Source: Dietzia massiliensis | GTDB taxonomy: Bacteria > Actinomycetota > Actinomycetes > Mycobacteriales > Mycobacteriaceae | NCBI RefSeq assembly: GCF_018390595.1 | Contig: NZ_JAHBAV010000021.1 | Location: forward strand, 1-54,406 | Reading direction: 5' to 3' | DNA: 54,406 nt | Shown here: positions 42,033-52,701 of the stretch, one piece after another | Numbering within the stretch: the first letter of the stretch is position 1 | Layout: every line of letters begins with the position of its first letter | Notes under the pieces: generated by a model | The model's input: only the letters and a program-made list of their open reading frames with translations | Database searches by the model: none | What the model was told of the DNA's origin: nothing | Translations under genes and position numbers: made by a program

Positions 42033-44033
42033 GTGTCCAGGATCTCCAGGGTCTCCGTGGGAGCCAAGCGCCTGTTGGTGGGGCGCCCGTTCCGCAGCGA
42101 CACCATCGGCGCCACGCGCCTGCGCAAACGGATAGCCCTGCCGGTGTTCGCCTCCGACGCGCTGTCGTCGGTGGCCTACGCCCCGCAGGAGATCTTCCTC
42201 GTGCTGTCGATCGCCGGGATGTCGGCGATCGCGCTCACCCCGTGGGTCGGGGTGGCGGTCGCGTTCGTCATGGTCGTCGTCATCGCCTGTTACCGGCAGA
42301 ACGTCCACGCCTACCCGTCGGGTGGCGGTGACTACGAGGTGGCGACGGTCAACCTCGGCCCCCGCGCCGGCCTCGGGGTGGGCGCGGCGCTGCTCATCGA
42401 CTACGTCCTCACTGTTGCCGTCTCCATCTCCGCCGCGGCGGCGAACATCGGCTCCGCCATCCCGTTCGTGCAGTCCCACGCCGTCTTCTTCGCCGTACTC
42501 GCGATCGCCGGACTCGCCGCGGTCAACCTCCGGGGGATCCGGGAGTCCGGGGCGATGTTCGCGGTGCCCGTCTACGCGTTCCTCGCGTCCATGATCGCCC
42601 TCATCGTGTGGGGCCTGCTGCAGGTCGAGGTACTCGGCCGGGACCTGTCCGCGGAGTCGGCGGAGTTCGACCTCGCCCCCGCGGAGGGCGCGGAGGTGAC
42701 CGGCCTGGCGCTGGCGTTCGTGGTGGCCAAGTCCTTCGCCTCGGGGTGCGCCGCGCTCACCGGCGTCGAGGCCATCCACAACGGGGTCCCGGCCTTCCGC
42801 AAGCCCCGCGCCCGCAACGCGGCGATCACCCTCGCGATCCTGGGCGTGCTCTCGGTGTCGTTCCTGCTGGGCCTCATCGCGCTGGCGCGCAGGCTCGGGG
42901 TCCGGATCGCGGAGAACCCGGCCACCCAGCTCGTCGGCGCCCCGGAGGGATACCAGCAGAAGACGATGATCGCGCAGCTCGCGGAGCCCGTCTTCGCCGG
43001 GCTGCCGATCGTCTTCTACGTCGTCATGGTCGTGACCGCGACCATCCTCGTGCTGGCGGCCAACACCGCGTTCAACGGCTTCCCCGTGCTGGCGTCTGTG
43101 CTCGCCCGTGACAAGTACCTGCCCCGTCAGCTCGCCACCCGCGGCGACCGACTCGCGTTCTCCAACGGCATCGTGCTCCTGGCGATCGCGGCGATCGCGC
43201 TGGTGATCGCGTTCGACGCCCAGGTAACGGTCCTCATCCAGCTGTACATCGTGGGCGTCTTCGTGGCGTTCACGCTGGGCCAGCTCGGGATGGTCCGCCA
43301 CTGGACACGGCGGCTGCGGCACGAGGAGATCCCTGCGGTGCGTCGTCGGGCTCGCCGGTCGCGGGCGGTCAACGCGGTCGGGTTCGCCCTCACCTCGGGT
43401 GTCCTGATCATCGTGATGGCCACCAAGTTCTTCTCCGGCGCCTATATCGCCGTCCTGGCGATGGTGGCGGTCTTCGGCGTGATGAGGCTCATCCACCGGC
43501 ACTACGACGCGGTGGCGCGTGAACTGGACGACTCCTCTCGCGAGGTGGTGCTGCCCAGCCGGACCCACTGCCTCGTCCTGGTCTCCAAGCTGCACCTGCC
43601 GACCCTGCGGGCCCTCGCGTACGCGAGGGCGACCCGCCCGGACACCATCGAGGCCCTGACGGTGAACATCGACACCGCCGAGACCCGCGCACTCGTCAGG
43701 GAATGGGAGAGCCGGAGCATCTCCGTTCCGCTCAAGGTCGTCGAGTCCCCGTACCGTGAGATCAACCGCCCGGTCGTGGACTACGTCAAGCGGCTGCGGG
43801 ACCAGTCACCGCGGGACGTGGTGATCGTATACATCCCGGAGTACGTGGTGGGCCACTGGTGGGAGCAGCTGCTGCACAACCAGAGCGCGCTGCGCCTCAA
43901 GACACGCCTGCTCTACGAGCGGGGGGTCATGGTCACGAGCGTGCCGTGGCAGCTGTCGTCCTCGCGCGGCCGGGCGGAGCAGGCCCGCGACGAACCGATC
44001 GTCGGGCGTTTGGGCGGACCGGAGGCGAGATGA
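42033..44033 (+). CDS. kimA: KimA-family (APC superfamily) potassium/proton symporter
   Basis: 666 aa. About twelve hydrophobic segments cover residues 40-480, then a cytoplasmic domain of about 180 residues. Segments recall Bacillus KimA (YdaO): FASDALSSVAYAPQEI, YPSGGGDYEVATVNLG, LLIDYVLTVAVSISAAAANI, FASGCAALTGVEAIHNGVPA, NTAFNGFPVLASVLARDKYL, and the C-terminal LLHNQSALRLKTRLLYERG. KimA imports potassium with protons. The two divergent RCK genes fit this role. Databases often name such proteins only 'APC family permease' (Rv2690c position). The assignment is from remembered motifs, not an alignment. Confidence 0.82.
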   Translation: MSRISRVSVGAKRLLVGRPFRSDTIGATRLRKRIALPVFASDALSSVAYAPQEIFLVLSIAGMSAIALTPWVGVAVAFVMVVVIACYRQNVHAYPSGGGDYEVATVNLGPRAGLGVGAALLIDYVLTVAVSISAAAANIGSAIPFVQSHAVFFAVLAIAGLAAVNLRGIRESGAMFAVPVYAFLASMIALIVWGLLQVEVLGRDLSAESAEFDLAPAEGAEVTGLALAFVVAKSFASGCAALTGVEAIHNGVPAFRKPRARNAAITLAILGVLSVSFLLGLIALARRLGVRIAENPATQLVGAPEGYQQKTMIAQLAEPVFAGLPIVFYVVMVVTATILVLAANTAFNGFPVLASVLARDKYLPRQLATRGDRLAFSNGIVLLAIAAIALVIAFDAQVTVLIQLYIVGVFVAFTLGQLGMVRHWTRRLRHEEIPAVRRRARRSRAVNAVGFALTSGVLIIVMATKFFSGAYIAVLAMVAVFGVMRLIHRHYDAVARELDDSSREVVLPSRTHCLVLVSKLHLPTLRALAYARATRPDTIEALTVNIDTAETRALVREWESRSISVPLKVVESPYREINRPVVDYVKRLRDQSPRDVVIVYIPEYVVGHWWEQLLHNQSALRLKTRLLYERGVMVTSVPWQLSSSRGRAEQARDEPIVGRLGGPEAR

Positions 44034-45382
44034 CACACGAGCACACGACCGACTGGACGGGCCGCGTCCTGCGGCTGGAGGTGGCCGGCCCGGCACACGG
44101 CGGTGAGTTCGTCGCCCGGCACGAGGGACGAGTGGTGTTCTGCCGCGGCGGGATCACCGGGGAAACGGTCGACGTCCTGGTCGAGGACGATCCGGGCCGC
44201 GCATTCTGCCGCGGCACCGTGCAGTCGGTGATCGTCGCGTCCCCGGACCGGGTGGAGACCGCCTGTCCCGCGGCCGCCGCCGGAGCCGGGTGCTGCGACT
44301 GGAGCCACATCGCGCCCGCCGCCGCCCGCGGTTTCGCGGGCCGGATCCTCGCAGAGCAGGCCGCCAGGATCGGCCGGATCGACACGCGCACCGACGCGGT
44401 CCCTGTCGAGGTCCCCGCCGGCGACGCCGCGGCGGCCGGCTGGCGCACGGTCGCCCGGTGGGTCACCGGCCCGGACGGCCGCCCCGGTGTGCGCCGAGCG
44501 CGGTCCCGGGACCTCGTGACCGAGCCCTGCGTCCAGCCCGATCCGCGCATCCTCTCCGCGGTGACCGCCGCGGACGTGGGCCCCGGACGAGAGGTCCTCG
44601 GGCTGCTCGGTGACGACGCGACCGTCCACGTCGCCCACCGGCCGGCTGTGCGTGACGCGCCCCGCGGGCAGGGCTCGCGCGCGCGGCGCTCCGCGGCGAC
44701 GCGGGCGCGGGCTCGGCACTCCCGGGCGGCGGGCTGGGAGTTCGTCGCCGGGGGACCCGACGTCGTGCGGCGCGTGGGGGAGCGGGAGTGGCGGTTGCCC
44801 CCCGAGGCGTTCTGGCAGGCCCACCGCAGCGCGGCGACCCACTACGCGTCGGCGGTCCGCACGGTGGTGGCGCAGGCCCCGGGGCTTCCGGACGAGCCCG
44901 TCGTCTGGGACCTCTACGGGGGCGCCGGACTGTTCGCCGCTGCCGTGCGGGAGGCCGTTCCGGGCGCGCGGGTGACGGTGGTGGAGTCGTCCTCGGCGTC
45001 GCTGGGGGCGGTGTCGACCATCCCCGGATCCGGCGACCCGGACCCTGGGTCGGCGCCCGCCCCTCGAGTGCACACGGTGCGCTCGAGGGTGGAGACGTTC
45101 CTCGAGGACCACGCGGCGGACGCCGCCGCCCACCCGGCCCCCGACGTCGTGGTGCTCGACCCGCCGCGCGGGGGGGCCGGCGTCCCGGTGATGCAGCGCC
45201 TGGCGGAGGTGACCCGGTCGCGGATCGTCCACGTCGGCTGCGACGCCGCGAGTCTGGCCCGGGACGTCGGCGCGCTCGTGGCGGCCGGGTGGACGCTGAC
45301 GGACCTGCGGGGCGTCGCCGCGTTCCCCGGTACTCACCATGTCGAGGGGATCGCGGTGCTGGATGCCCCGGGCGGACGCTGA
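44030..45382 (+). CDS. TrmA/RumA-family class I SAM-dependent RNA methyltransferase
   Basis: 450 aa. An N-terminal TRAM-like domain (about 10-65: [30 protein letters not shown]) precedes the catalytic part with [22 protein letters not shown] (SAM motif), [11 protein letters not shown] and the nucleophile region [13 protein letters not shown], where the Cys replaces the usual position of the SCxPxTLARD motif. Family members make 5-methyluridine in tRNA or rRNA. The FeS-cluster Cys motif is not obvious apart from [14 protein letters not shown]. It overlaps the kimA stop by 4 bp (ATGA). Same order as Rv2690c-Rv2689c. Confidence 0.88.
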   Translation: MTHEHTTDWTGRVLRLEVAGPAHGGEFVARHEGRVVFCRGGITGETVDVLVEDDPGRAFCRGTVQSVIVASPDRVETACPAAAAGAGCCDWSHIAPAAARGFAGRILAEQAARIGRIDTRTDAVPVEVPAGDAAAAGWRTVARWVTGPDGRPGVRRARSRDLVTEPCVQPDPRILSAVTAADVGPGREVLGLLGDDATVHVAHRPAVRDAPRGQGSRARRSAATRARARHSRAAGWEFVAGGPDVVRRVGEREWRLPPEAFWQAHRSAATHYASAVRTVVAQAPGLPDEPVVWDLYGGAGLFAAAVREAVPGARVTVVESSSASLGAVSTIPGSGDPDPGSAPAPRVHTVRSRVETFLEDHAADAAAHPAPDVVVLDPPRGGAGVPVMQRLAEVTRSRIVHVGCDAASLARDVGALVAAGWTLTDLRGVAAFPGTHHVEGIAVLDAPGGR

Positions 45383-45444
45383 ACCGCCACGCTGGTCGGC
45401 GGCCGACCCACCGACCGAGGGCGAGCCCGCGGGCCCTCAGCCCG

Positions 45445-45450
45445 TAGACT
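45445..45450 (+). promoter_or_regulatory. Candidate -10 element for dxs
   Basis: TAGACT lies 50 nt before the dxs ATG, predicting a leader of about 44 nt. The -35 is not clear. Confidence 0.4.
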
Positions 45451-45500
45451 GGCGATTCGACCCATCGGGGTGTCGGACAGGGAAGGGGCAGTCGACAGCA

Positions 45501-47378
45501 ATGAGCGTGCTCGATCAGGTGAACGGCCCCTCCGACCTCAGGGGGCTCGGACCCGACGAGTTGGGCCGGTTGTGCGGCGAGATCCGTGAGTTCCTCATCC
45601 GCAAGGTCGCGGCCACGGGCGGGCACCTCGGACCCAACCTGGGCGTCGTCGAGCTGACGGTCGCCCTGCACCGCGTGTTCGACTCGCCGCGTGACCCGAT
45701 CGTCTTCGACACCGGACACCAGTCGTACGTCCACAAGATGCTCACGGGGCGGCGGGACCGCTTCGACGGGCTGCGCACCCGCGGCGGCCTATCCGGATAC
45801 CCGTGCCGGGCGGAGAGCGAGCACGACATCGTCGAGTCCTCGCACGCCACCGCGTCGCTGTCGTACGCGGACGGGCTCGCCAAGGCCTTCGCGCTCCGTG
45901 GCGAGCGCGACCGGACCGTCGTCACCGTGATCGGTGACGGGGCGATGACCGGCGGTATGGCGTGGGAGGCGCTCAACAACATCGCGGCCGCGAAGGACCG
46001 GCCAATGGTGATCGTCGTCAACGACAACGGCCGCTCGTACTCGCCGACGATCGGCGGTCTCGCCGAGCGGCTGGGCGCGCTGCGTCTGCAGCCCGCGTAC
46101 GAGAAGGCGATGGACCGGACGAAGAGCGCCCTGACCGCTCGCAGGGACGTCGTCGGCAAGGCGGTCTACTCGGTACTGCACGGGATCAAGGCCGGCGTCA
46201 AGGACGTCGTGTCGCCGCAGGAACTGTTCGCCGACCTCGGCCTCAAATACATGGGCCCGGTCGACGGGCACAACCTCGCCGCCACCGAGGCGGCGCTCCG
46301 GCTCGCCAAAGACTTCGGGGGCCCCGTGGTGGTCCACGTGGTCACCCGCAAGGGCATGGGCTACGTCCACGCGGAGAACAACGAGGCCGATCAGATGCAC
46401 GCCACCGGGGTGATCGACCCCGAGACGGGCAAGCCGCTGTCGACCTCGTCGTCCGTCGACTGGACCTCGGTGTTCTCCGAGGAGCTCTGCGCGATCGGCA
46501 CCGAGCGTGACGACGTCGTGGCGATCACCGCCGCGATGGCCGGGCCCACCGGGCTCGCGGCGTTCGGCGAGCGGTTCCCCGACCGGATGTTCGACGTCGG
46601 CATCGCCGAGCAGCACGCCGTGGCCTCCGCGTCCGGGCTGGCCCTAGGCGGGATGCATCCCGTGGTGGCCGTCTACTCGACCTTCCTCAACCGGGCCTTC
46701 GACCAGCTCCTCATGGACGTCGCCCTCCTCCGTCAGCCCGTGACCCTGGTGCTGGACCGTTCCGGGGTGACGGGCCCCGACGGCGCCAGCCACAACGGGA
46801 TGTGGGATCTGTCGCTCACCGGCATCGTCCCCGGCGTGCGGGTGGCCGCGCCGCGCGACGCGCTGACCCTGCGCCAGGAGCTCCGCGAGGCCGTGGCCGT
46901 CGACGACGGCCCCACCGTCGTGCGCTTCCCCAAGGGCTCCGTGGGCGAGCCCGTCCCGGCACTGGACACCTCCGAGGACGGCGTGGACCGGGTCCACGGC
47001 CCGGGTGATGCCGAGGTGCTGGTGGTGGCCGTGGGCCCCATGGTCGCGCCCGCCGCGGCCGCGGCCCACGCGCTCGAGGCGGAGGGGATCTCCGTGGACG
47101 TGGTCGACCCGAGGTGGGTCTACCCCGTGCCGGCGTCGATCGTCGAGTCCGCCCGTGGGCGCCGCCTGGTGGTGACGGTCGAGGACAACGGCCTGCACGG
47201 CGGAGTCGGTTCCGCGGTCTCGGCCTGCCTGGACGCTGCCGCCGTGCGGGGCGACCGCATCGCACTGGGCATCCCGCAGGAGTTCCTCGACCACGGCTCC
47301 CGCGGCGAGATCCTCGCCGAGGCCGGGCTGACCGCGGAGGGGATCGCCGAGAGCATCAGGACCCGCCTGGCACTGTAG
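45501..47378 (+). CDS. dxs: 1-deoxy-D-xylulose-5-phosphate synthase
   Basis: 625 aa thiamine-diphosphate enzyme. [48 protein letters not shown], the ThDP-binding [16 protein letters not shown]...[11 protein letters not shown], and the transketolase middle part ([34 protein letters not shown]) are all present. It joins pyruvate and glyceraldehyde-3-phosphate, the first step of the MEP isoprenoid route that feeds menaquinone and decaprenyl phosphate. It faces an RNase D-like gene; no clear terminator was found in the 90-nt gap. Confidence 0.97.
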   Translation: MSVLDQVNGPSDLRGLGPDELGRLCGEIREFLIRKVAATGGHLGPNLGVVELTVALHRVFDSPRDPIVFDTGHQSYVHKMLTGRRDRFDGLRTRGGLSGYPCRAESEHDIVESSHATASLSYADGLAKAFALRGERDRTVVTVIGDGAMTGGMAWEALNNIAAAKDRPMVIVVNDNGRSYSPTIGGLAERLGALRLQPAYEKAMDRTKSALTARRDVVGKAVYSVLHGIKAGVKDVVSPQELFADLGLKYMGPVDGHNLAATEAALRLAKDFGGPVVVHVVTRKGMGYVHAENNEADQMHATGVIDPETGKPLSTSSSVDWTSVFSEELCAIGTERDDVVAITAAMAGPTGLAAFGERFPDRMFDVGIAEQHAVASASGLALGGMHPVVAVYSTFLNRAFDQLLMDVALLRQPVTLVLDRSGVTGPDGASHNGMWDLSLTGIVPGVRVAAPRDALTLRQELREAVAVDDGPTVVRFPKGSVGEPVPALDTSEDGVDRVHGPGDAEVLVVAVGPMVAPAAAAAHALEAEGISVDVVDPRWVYPVPASIVESARGRRLVVTVEDNGLHGGVGSAVSACLDAAAVRGDRIALGIPQEFLDHGSRGEILAEAGLTAEGIAESIRTRLAL

Positions 47379-47468
47379 ACCGCGCACCTCGAGCCGACCC
47401 GGCGTGTCGCATACGGGCGTGACCTCGTCACCTACAGACGCGGTCGCGTCGCCGGCCGCCCCGGCGGG

Positions 47469-48707
47469 TCAGCTCTCCGCCCGGAACCGGTGAACCGCCT
47501 CGAGCAGGGGACCGGTCGTCAACTCGATCTGCCACTCGCGTGCTTCTTCCTCACGCAGAACCTCATGGAGCAGTTCGGCGTCGTCGGCGGGAGTGGTGGT
47601 TGCCGCACGCCAGACCCACAGCCGCAGTGTCGACGGCTTGAGGAGCAGCCCCTGGTCGATGCCCAGGTCGTCGGCGAGAGCGGAGATCGCCTCCCGAGCG
47701 ACGTCCAGGAGCGCGGCGGCCTCCGGCTCGTTGCGCTTCCAGGACGCGTGCGGGGGATGCTCGGCGGGCGGCCCCTGACGTGACGGCAGGTCCTCGCGGC
47801 CGAGCCCGTCGGCCCATTCCAGTGCGGCCAGCCATTCGCCGACCAGGCGTCTGCGTTGCGGGCCGTCGAAACCGTCGATCGCCAGTAGCGCGGATCGACT
47901 GGTCGGGCCGACCCGTGCGGCCTCGACGACGGCGGCGTCGGCCAGTAGTCGCTTGGGGGCGATGTCCCGCTCGGCGGCCACGCGGTCGCGGGCCATCCAC
48001 AGTTCTCGCGCGCGGGCCAGCTGCCGGCCGTCGCGCAGGCTCGACAGGCGAGACAGACGTCGCCAGGGGTCGGCGGCGGCCGGGGCCGGGACGGAGTCGA
48101 CGAGGTGGCGACACTCCGCCTCGAACCACTCACGGCGGCCGAGGGCATCGAGCCGGGGGAGCACCTCGTCCGCCAGCTCGTGGAGGAACAGCACGTCGTA
48201 GGCCGCGTAGTCGAGCCACGCGGCGGGCAGGGGCCGGCGGGACCAGTCCGCGGCCGAGTGCGCCTTGGCCAGCCCGATCCCGAGGTGCTCGGAGATCATG
48301 GCGCCGAGGTTCACCCGCTCGATCCCGAGAAACCGCCCGGCGAGCTCGGTGTCCACCAGCGCGGTGGGCCGGATGCCGAGCTCCCGTAGGGACGGCAGGT
48401 CCTGGCTCGCGGCGTGGAACAGCAGCGGCCGCTGCGAGAGGACGGTGGCGAGCGGTCCGACGGTGCGGCCCGGGGTCTCCGGGTCCACGAGCAGGGCGGG
48501 CTCGCCGGGGACGCGGAGCTGGAGGAGGAAGGCGCGCTCGGAGTAGCGGATCCCGGAGGCGCGTTCGACGTCCACCGCGATCGGCTCTGAAGACGCGTCC
48601 AGGGCGTCGACGGCCGCACCGATCCCGGCGAGGTCGTCGACGAACTCGTACTCGGCAGGGGGAGGCGCCGCCCCGGGCGGGGTCTCGCCGCGGCGGCGCC
48701 CGCTCAC
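47469..48707 (-). CDS. Ribonuclease D-like 3'-5' exonuclease with HRDC domain
   Basis: 412 aa. The DEDD exonuclease motifs are Exo I IAVDVERASG (about residue 42), Exo II HAASQDLPSLRELGI...VDTELAGRFLG and Exo III LDYAAYDVLFLHEL (about 190). The HRDC helical domain lies near 235-310 (RELWMARDRVAAERDIAPKRLLAD). It trims RNA 3' ends, as RNase D does for tRNA precursors. The GTG start overlaps the stop of the DUF3000 gene (GTGA). In M. tuberculosis the corresponding pair is Rv2681-Rv2680. Confidence 0.92.
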   Translation of the reverse strand: MSGRRRGETPPGAAPPPAEYEFVDDLAGIGAAVDALDASSEPIAVDVERASGIRYSERAFLLQLRVPGEPALLVDPETPGRTVGPLATVLSQRPLLFHAASQDLPSLRELGIRPTALVDTELAGRFLGIERVNLGAMISEHLGIGLAKAHSAADWSRRPLPAAWLDYAAYDVLFLHELADEVLPRLDALGRREWFEAECRHLVDSVPAPAAADPWRRLSRLSSLRDGRQLARARELWMARDRVAAERDIAPKRLLADAAVVEAARVGPTSRSALLAIDGFDGPQRRRLVGEWLAALEWADGLGREDLPSRQGPPAEHPPHASWKRNEPEAAALLDVAREAISALADDLGIDQGLLLKPSTLRLWVWRAATTTPADDAELLHEVLREEEAREWQIELTTGPLLEAVHRFRAES

Positions 48708-49291
48708 GCCCGTCCGTGAAGGGACGTGACCCCGACGGGCGGCAGGCCGGCGGCCTGCGCCAGGGTCTTGCAGAACGCCGACGCATGGCCGGTGAGGTCC
48801 GGCTCGAGGGCCGTCCACGACGCGCGCAGCTCCAGCTGATGGGCCTGCGGTGGCCCGGCGATGTCGCCGTAGCGGACGGAGGCCGTGCTGGTGACGGTGC
48901 CGCCGAGGGCCGTGTACGGGCCGGCCTCCTCGTCGAGCGCCTCGGTCAGCCAGCTCCACGCCACCTGCGGCAGGAGCGGATCGCCCGCCAACGAGGCCTC
49001 CATGTCCGCCTGGATGTACGCGACCAACCGCAGGGTGCCGTTCCAGGCGTCGTCCCCGGACGGGTCGTGCAGCAGGATAAGGCGGCCGAACGCGTCGCCG
49101 TCGGAGAACTCCGGCACGTCGTCGCCCCGGGGCGGAAGTATCTCCACACCGAGGGCGTGACTGTAGGGCGCCAGTCGCTGCGGCGGGCGGATCGGGCCGA
49201 CCGAGATCTCGGGGCGGACCTCGAGCCGCGACAGCGACTCGACCGCCGCCCGGAAGACCTCGGGCTCGCCGTCATTGACCGATGTGCTCAC
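48704..49291 (-). CDS. DUF3000 family protein
   Basis: 195 aa from GTG 49291. Typical segments are [54 protein letters not shown] and [23 protein letters not shown]. The family is nearly restricted to actinobacteria and usually sits between hemE and an RNase D-like gene. Function unknown. A TAGCGT hexamer 8 nt before the GTG on the minus strand (49300-49305) suggests a leaderless operon with the RNase D gene. Confidence 0.88.
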   Translation of the reverse strand: MSTSVNDGEPEVFRAAVESLSRLEVRPEISVGPIRPPQRLAPYSHALGVEILPPRGDDVPEFSDGDAFGRLILLHDPSGDDAWNGTLRLVAYIQADMEASLAGDPLLPQVAWSWLTEALDEEAGPYTALGGTVTSTASVRYGDIAGPPQAHQLELRASWTALEPDLTGHASAFCKTLAQAAGLPPVGVTSLHGRA

Positions 49292-49299
49292 AGGTCGTC

Positions 49300-49305
49300 A
49301 CGCTA
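49300..49305 (-). promoter_or_regulatory. Candidate -10 element for the DUF3000-RNase D operon
   Basis: On the minus strand TAGCGT ends 8 nt before the GTG at 49291. Confidence 0.4.
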
Positions 49306-49389
49306 GCGACCACCGCCACGTGCGTGGAAGAGGCGCGCCGTCACCTGGCCGGGTGGGCTGACCGGCCCCGGCGGCCACTTCATGGGACG

Positions 49390-50532
49390 ATGGGGGGCGT
49401 GTTGAACTCTGATGCGTCCTCGTCCCCCCTTCCCGGCGGCGCCTCCGGTGCCGGAACCACCGAGAGGGTGGCCGCGGCCCCGGGCCGTCGCGCCGGCACC
49501 GGCCCCTACCTCGACGAGGTGACGGGCAGGGGCGGTTCGCACACGCCGGTGTGGTTCATGCGCCAGGCGGGACGGTCGCTGCCCGAGTACAAGGAGGTCC
49601 GGGGCGACTCGACCATGCTCGAGGCGTGCTTCGACCCGGAGATGACCTGCGAGATCACGCTGCAGCCGGTGCGCCGTCACGGCGTGGACGCGGCGATCTT
49701 CTTCTCCGACATCGTCATCCCGCTGGCCGCGGCCGGCGTGGACATCGACATCGTCCCGGGGACCGGCCCCGTGGTGGCCGAGCCGATCCGCGACGAATCC
49801 GACGTGGCCGCGTTGCCCGAGCTCACCCCGGACCGCCTGGAGGCCATCGAGGAGGCGGTCCGGCTCATCACGGCCGAGCTCGACCCGGCCGTGGCGCTCA
49901 TCGGCTTCGCGGGCGCGCCCTTCACCCTGGCGTCCTACCTCATCGAGGGCGGCCCCAGCCGCAACCACGAGCACACCAAGTCGCTCATGTACTCGCGGCC
50001 CGAGGTGTGGAACGAGCTGATGGCCAAGCTCGCCGACCTCACGACCGTGTTCCTCCGCGCGCAGGTCGGGGCCGGCGTCGACGCGATCCAGCTCTTCGAC
50101 TCGTGGGCCGGGGCGCTGACCGAGCGGGACTACCGCTCCCTGGTCCTGCCGCATTCCACGCGGATCTTCTCCGACGAGGTCATCTCCTCGGTACCGCGCA
50201 CCCATTTCGGCGTGGGCACGGGCGAGCTGCTAGGCGCCATGGGTGAGGCCGGCCCCGAGGTGGTGGGCGTGGACTGGCGCATCCCGCTCGACGACGCCGC
50301 CACCCGGGTGCCCGGGAAGGTCCTGCAGGGCAACCTCGACCCGGCGATGCTCTTCGCCGACCGCTCGGCCCTGGACGGCGAGGTCCGGCGCATTCTCGAG
50401 GAGGGCCGCCGTGCCCGCGAGGCCGGCGCCGCCGGGCACGTGTTCAACCTCGGCCACGGGGTCCTGCCCGCGACCGACGCGGGCGCCGTGACCCACGTGG
50501 TGGACCTCGTCCACGAGCTCACCGGCAAGTGA
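49390..50532 (+). CDS. hemE: Uroporphyrinogen decarboxylase
   Basis: 380 aa. The invariant N-terminal [19 protein letters not shown], the FFSDIVIPL segment with the essential Asp, [27 protein letters not shown] and FNLGHGVLP define HemE. It decarboxylates uroporphyrinogen III to coproporphyrinogen III. About 35 Ser/Gly/Ala-rich residues precede the conserved core. An in-frame GTG at 49399 is an alternative start, with GACGAT 7 nt upstream. The stop overlaps the hemY GTG by 4 bp. Confidence 0.96.
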   Translation: MGGVLNSDASSSPLPGGASGAGTTERVAAAPGRRAGTGPYLDEVTGRGGSHTPVWFMRQAGRSLPEYKEVRGDSTMLEACFDPEMTCEITLQPVRRHGVDAAIFFSDIVIPLAAAGVDIDIVPGTGPVVAEPIRDESDVAALPELTPDRLEAIEEAVRLITAELDPAVALIGFAGAPFTLASYLIEGGPSRNHEHTKSLMYSRPEVWNELMAKLADLTTVFLRAQVGAGVDAIQLFDSWAGALTERDYRSLVLPHSTRIFSDEVISSVPRTHFGVGTGELLGAMGEAGPEVVGVDWRIPLDDAATRVPGKVLQGNLDPAMLFADRSALDGEVRRILEEGRRAREAGAAGHVFNLGHGVLPATDAGAVTHVVDLVHELTGK

Positions 50533-51920
50533 CGGAGACGTCACCGCGCGTCGTCGTGGTGGGGGGCGGCCTCAGCGGGCTGACGGCCGCCTACCAGCTC
50601 TCCCTGGACCTCCCCGACGCCCACGTGACCGTCCTCGAGGCGTCGGCGGCGCCCGGGGGAGCGCTGCACACGGTCGACTTCCCGTCGGGGCCCATGGAGC
50701 TCGGCGCGGAGGCGTTCATCGCCCGCCGCCCGGAGGCCTCACAGCTCGTCGCCGAGCTAGGCCTCACCGACTCGCTGCGTCACCCGGGCGCCCTCGGGCC
50801 GGCGATCCTCACCGGCGGGCGCGCGGTCCCCATGCCGCGCGGGACCCTCATGGGCCTGCCGTCGGACGTCGACGCCTTGTCGGAGGTGCTCGACCCCGCC
50901 GAGCGGGCGGTCGCCGCGCGCGAGGCGGACCTGCCGCTCGCCTGGGAACCGGGCTCTGACGTGTCCCTGGGCGCGCTGGTCGCCGAGCGGTTCGGCCACG
51001 CGGTCGTCGCCCGGCTCGTCGATCCGATGCTCGGCGGGGTGTACGCCGCCCCCAGCAGCGGGCTCGGACTGCGCCAGGTCGTGCCCGGGCTCGCCGAGGC
51101 GCTCGATCGTGGCGCGCCCAGCCTCACCGCCGCCGCCCGCGAGCTCACCGGGATCCGCACGCCCGGCCCGGTGTTCGCCACCCTCGACGGCGGCTATCGG
51201 GTCCTCGTCAACGCACTCGCCGCCGCCTCCGGCGCGCTGATCCGCACCGGCGCGAGGTGCACCTCCCTCCGGCGCGAGGGCGACGAATACACGCTGGCGG
51301 TCGTCGGTGACCGCGGGTCGTGGGTCGAGAGCGCAGACCTCGTCGTCGTCGCCGTCCCCGTTCCCCACGCCGCGCCGCTGCTCACCGCCGCCGGCGGCCT
51401 CGACGCCGGGGAACGGGCCCTGTCCGGGATCCGCACGGCCTCCTCGGCCGTTGTCGCGCTCGAGGTCGACCGCTCCGTCGACCTCCCCGAGCGGTCCGGG
51501 ATCCTCGTCGCCACCGACGAGCCGGTGCCGTTCAAGGCCATGACCTTCACGAGCCACAAGTGGCCCCACCTCGACACCCGCCCCGGTCACCTGGTGCGGG
51601 TGTCGTTCGGACGACTCGACGACGACGAGGTGCTCGCCTCCGACGACGACGCCCTCACCCGGATGGCCGGATCCGCGCTGGGGGAACTGTGCGGGTCGGT
51701 GCCGACGATCCTGCACTCGCGGGTGCGCCGCTGGACGGACGCCCTCGCCGAGATCGGCCCCGGACACGACGCCCGGATCGCCGGGGTGCGGGCCGAGCTG
51801 GCCGAGCGGCTGCCCGGCGTGGGGCTCGTCGGCGGGGTGACCGAGGGCGTGGGGGTGCCCGCCTGCATCGGGTCGGCACGGGCCGCGGCCCGGCGGCTGG
51901 CCGCGAAGTGGCAGGATTGA
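50529..51920 (+). CDS. hemY: Coproporphyrinogen III oxidase / protoporphyrinogen oxidase family (HemY/CgoX)
   Basis: 463 aa flavoprotein. FAD-binding [17 protein letters not shown] at the N-terminus is followed by [10 protein letters not shown] and [14 protein letters not shown]. The middle holds [25 protein letters not shown], and the end [24 protein letters not shown]. With hemQ directly downstream, the enzyme most likely oxidises coproporphyrinogen III to coproporphyrin III (coproporphyrin-dependent route) rather than protoporphyrinogen. Translationally coupled to hemE. Confidence 0.94.
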   Translation: MTETSPRVVVVGGGLSGLTAAYQLSLDLPDAHVTVLEASAAPGGALHTVDFPSGPMELGAEAFIARRPEASQLVAELGLTDSLRHPGALGPAILTGGRAVPMPRGTLMGLPSDVDALSEVLDPAERAVAAREADLPLAWEPGSDVSLGALVAERFGHAVVARLVDPMLGGVYAAPSSGLGLRQVVPGLAEALDRGAPSLTAAARELTGIRTPGPVFATLDGGYRVLVNALAAASGALIRTGARCTSLRREGDEYTLAVVGDRGSWVESADLVVVAVPVPHAAPLLTAAGGLDAGERALSGIRTASSAVVALEVDRSVDLPERSGILVATDEPVPFKAMTFTSHKWPHLDTRPGHLVRVSFGRLDDDEVLASDDDALTRMAGSALGELCGSVPTILHSRVRRWTDALAEIGPGHDARIAGVRAELAERLPGVGLVGGVTEGVGVPACIGSARAAARRLAAKWQD

Positions 51921-51923
51921 GCC

Positions 51924-52619
51924 ATGGCACGCCTCGACTACAAGAAGCTCAACTCCACCCTGCGCTACCTCATGTTCTCGGTCTTCACCGTGACGCCCGG
52001 GCAGCTCGGCGAGGACCGGGACGCGGTCGCCGCGGATCTCGAGACCTTCCTCGCCCGCTACGAGGGCACGGACGTCGTGGTCCGCGGCTTGTATGACGTC
52101 TCCGGCCTGCGCGCCGAGGCCGACTTCATGTTCTGGACCCACGCCGAGCACATCGAGGACCTGCAGCGGTTCTACAACGAGTTCCGGCGCACCACCCTGC
52201 TCGGCCGGGCGAGCACCGCGTACTGGTCCAACACCGCCCTGCACCGGCCCGCCGAGTTCAACAAGAGCCACATCCCCGCGTTCCTCGCCGAGGAGGAGCC
52301 GGGCGCGTACATCTCCGTGTACCCGTTCGTGCGTTCCTACGAGTGGTACCTGCTGCCCGACGAGGAGCGGCGCCAGATCCTCGCCGAGCACGGCCGCGCC
52401 GCCCGTGAGTACCCGGACGTGCGCGCCAACACCGTGCCCGCGTTCTCGCTCGGTGACTACGAGTGGATCCTCGCCTTCGAGGCGCCGCAGCTCGACCGCA
52501 TCGTCGATCTCATGCGGATCATGCGCTCGACCGAGGCCCGTCGCCACGTGCGCGAGGAGATCCCGTTCTTCACGGGGCCGCGCGTCACCGCCGCGCAGCT
52601 CACCGCGTCCCTGCCGTAG
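51924..52619 (+). CDS. hemQ: Coproheme decarboxylase (HemQ/ChdC)
   Basis: 231 aa, chlorite-dismutase-like family. The actinobacterial ChdC pattern [42 protein letters not shown], then Tyr133 in [13 protein letters not shown], the position of the catalytic tyrosine, and His156 in [11 protein letters not shown], the likely proximal heme ligand. It oxidatively decarboxylates coproheme to heme b with peroxide. It starts 3 nt after hemY. hemH, needed for iron insertion, is not in the window. Confidence 0.95.
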   Translation: MARLDYKKLNSTLRYLMFSVFTVTPGQLGEDRDAVAADLETFLARYEGTDVVVRGLYDVSGLRAEADFMFWTHAEHIEDLQRFYNEFRRTTLLGRASTAYWSNTALHRPAEFNKSHIPAFLAEEEPGAYISVYPFVRSYEWYLLPDEERRQILAEHGRAAREYPDVRANTVPAFSLGDYEWILAFEAPQLDRIVDLMRIMRSTEARRHVREEIPFFTGPRVTAAQLTASLP

Positions 52620-52649
52620 GGTTCGCGCTCACCCGATGGCGCGCGGGAG

Positions 52650-52684
52650 AAGGGGCCGACCGGAACGGATCCGGTCGGCCCCTT
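52650..52684. terminator. Bidirectional terminator between hemQ and msrB
   Basis: Perfect 14-nt arms (52650-52663 and 52671-52684) enclose a 7-nt loop, AACGGAT. The right arm runs into TTTC and the left begins after GAGA, so weak T-tracts exist on both strands. It lies between convergent stops. Confidence 0.88.
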
Positions 52685-52701
52685 TCGCGCGTGTGCCGTG
52701 C

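Noticed and set aside
41982..43595. 537-aa open frame on the minus strand opposite the KimA-like gene
   Set aside because: Composition is Asp/Arg/His-rich shadow sequence, and it would cover the divergent promoter region.
47379..47468. Terminator between dxs and the RNase D-like gene
   Set aside because: Only a 5-bp GTGAC/GTCAC dyad and weak GC pairing are visible, not enough to call a hairpin.
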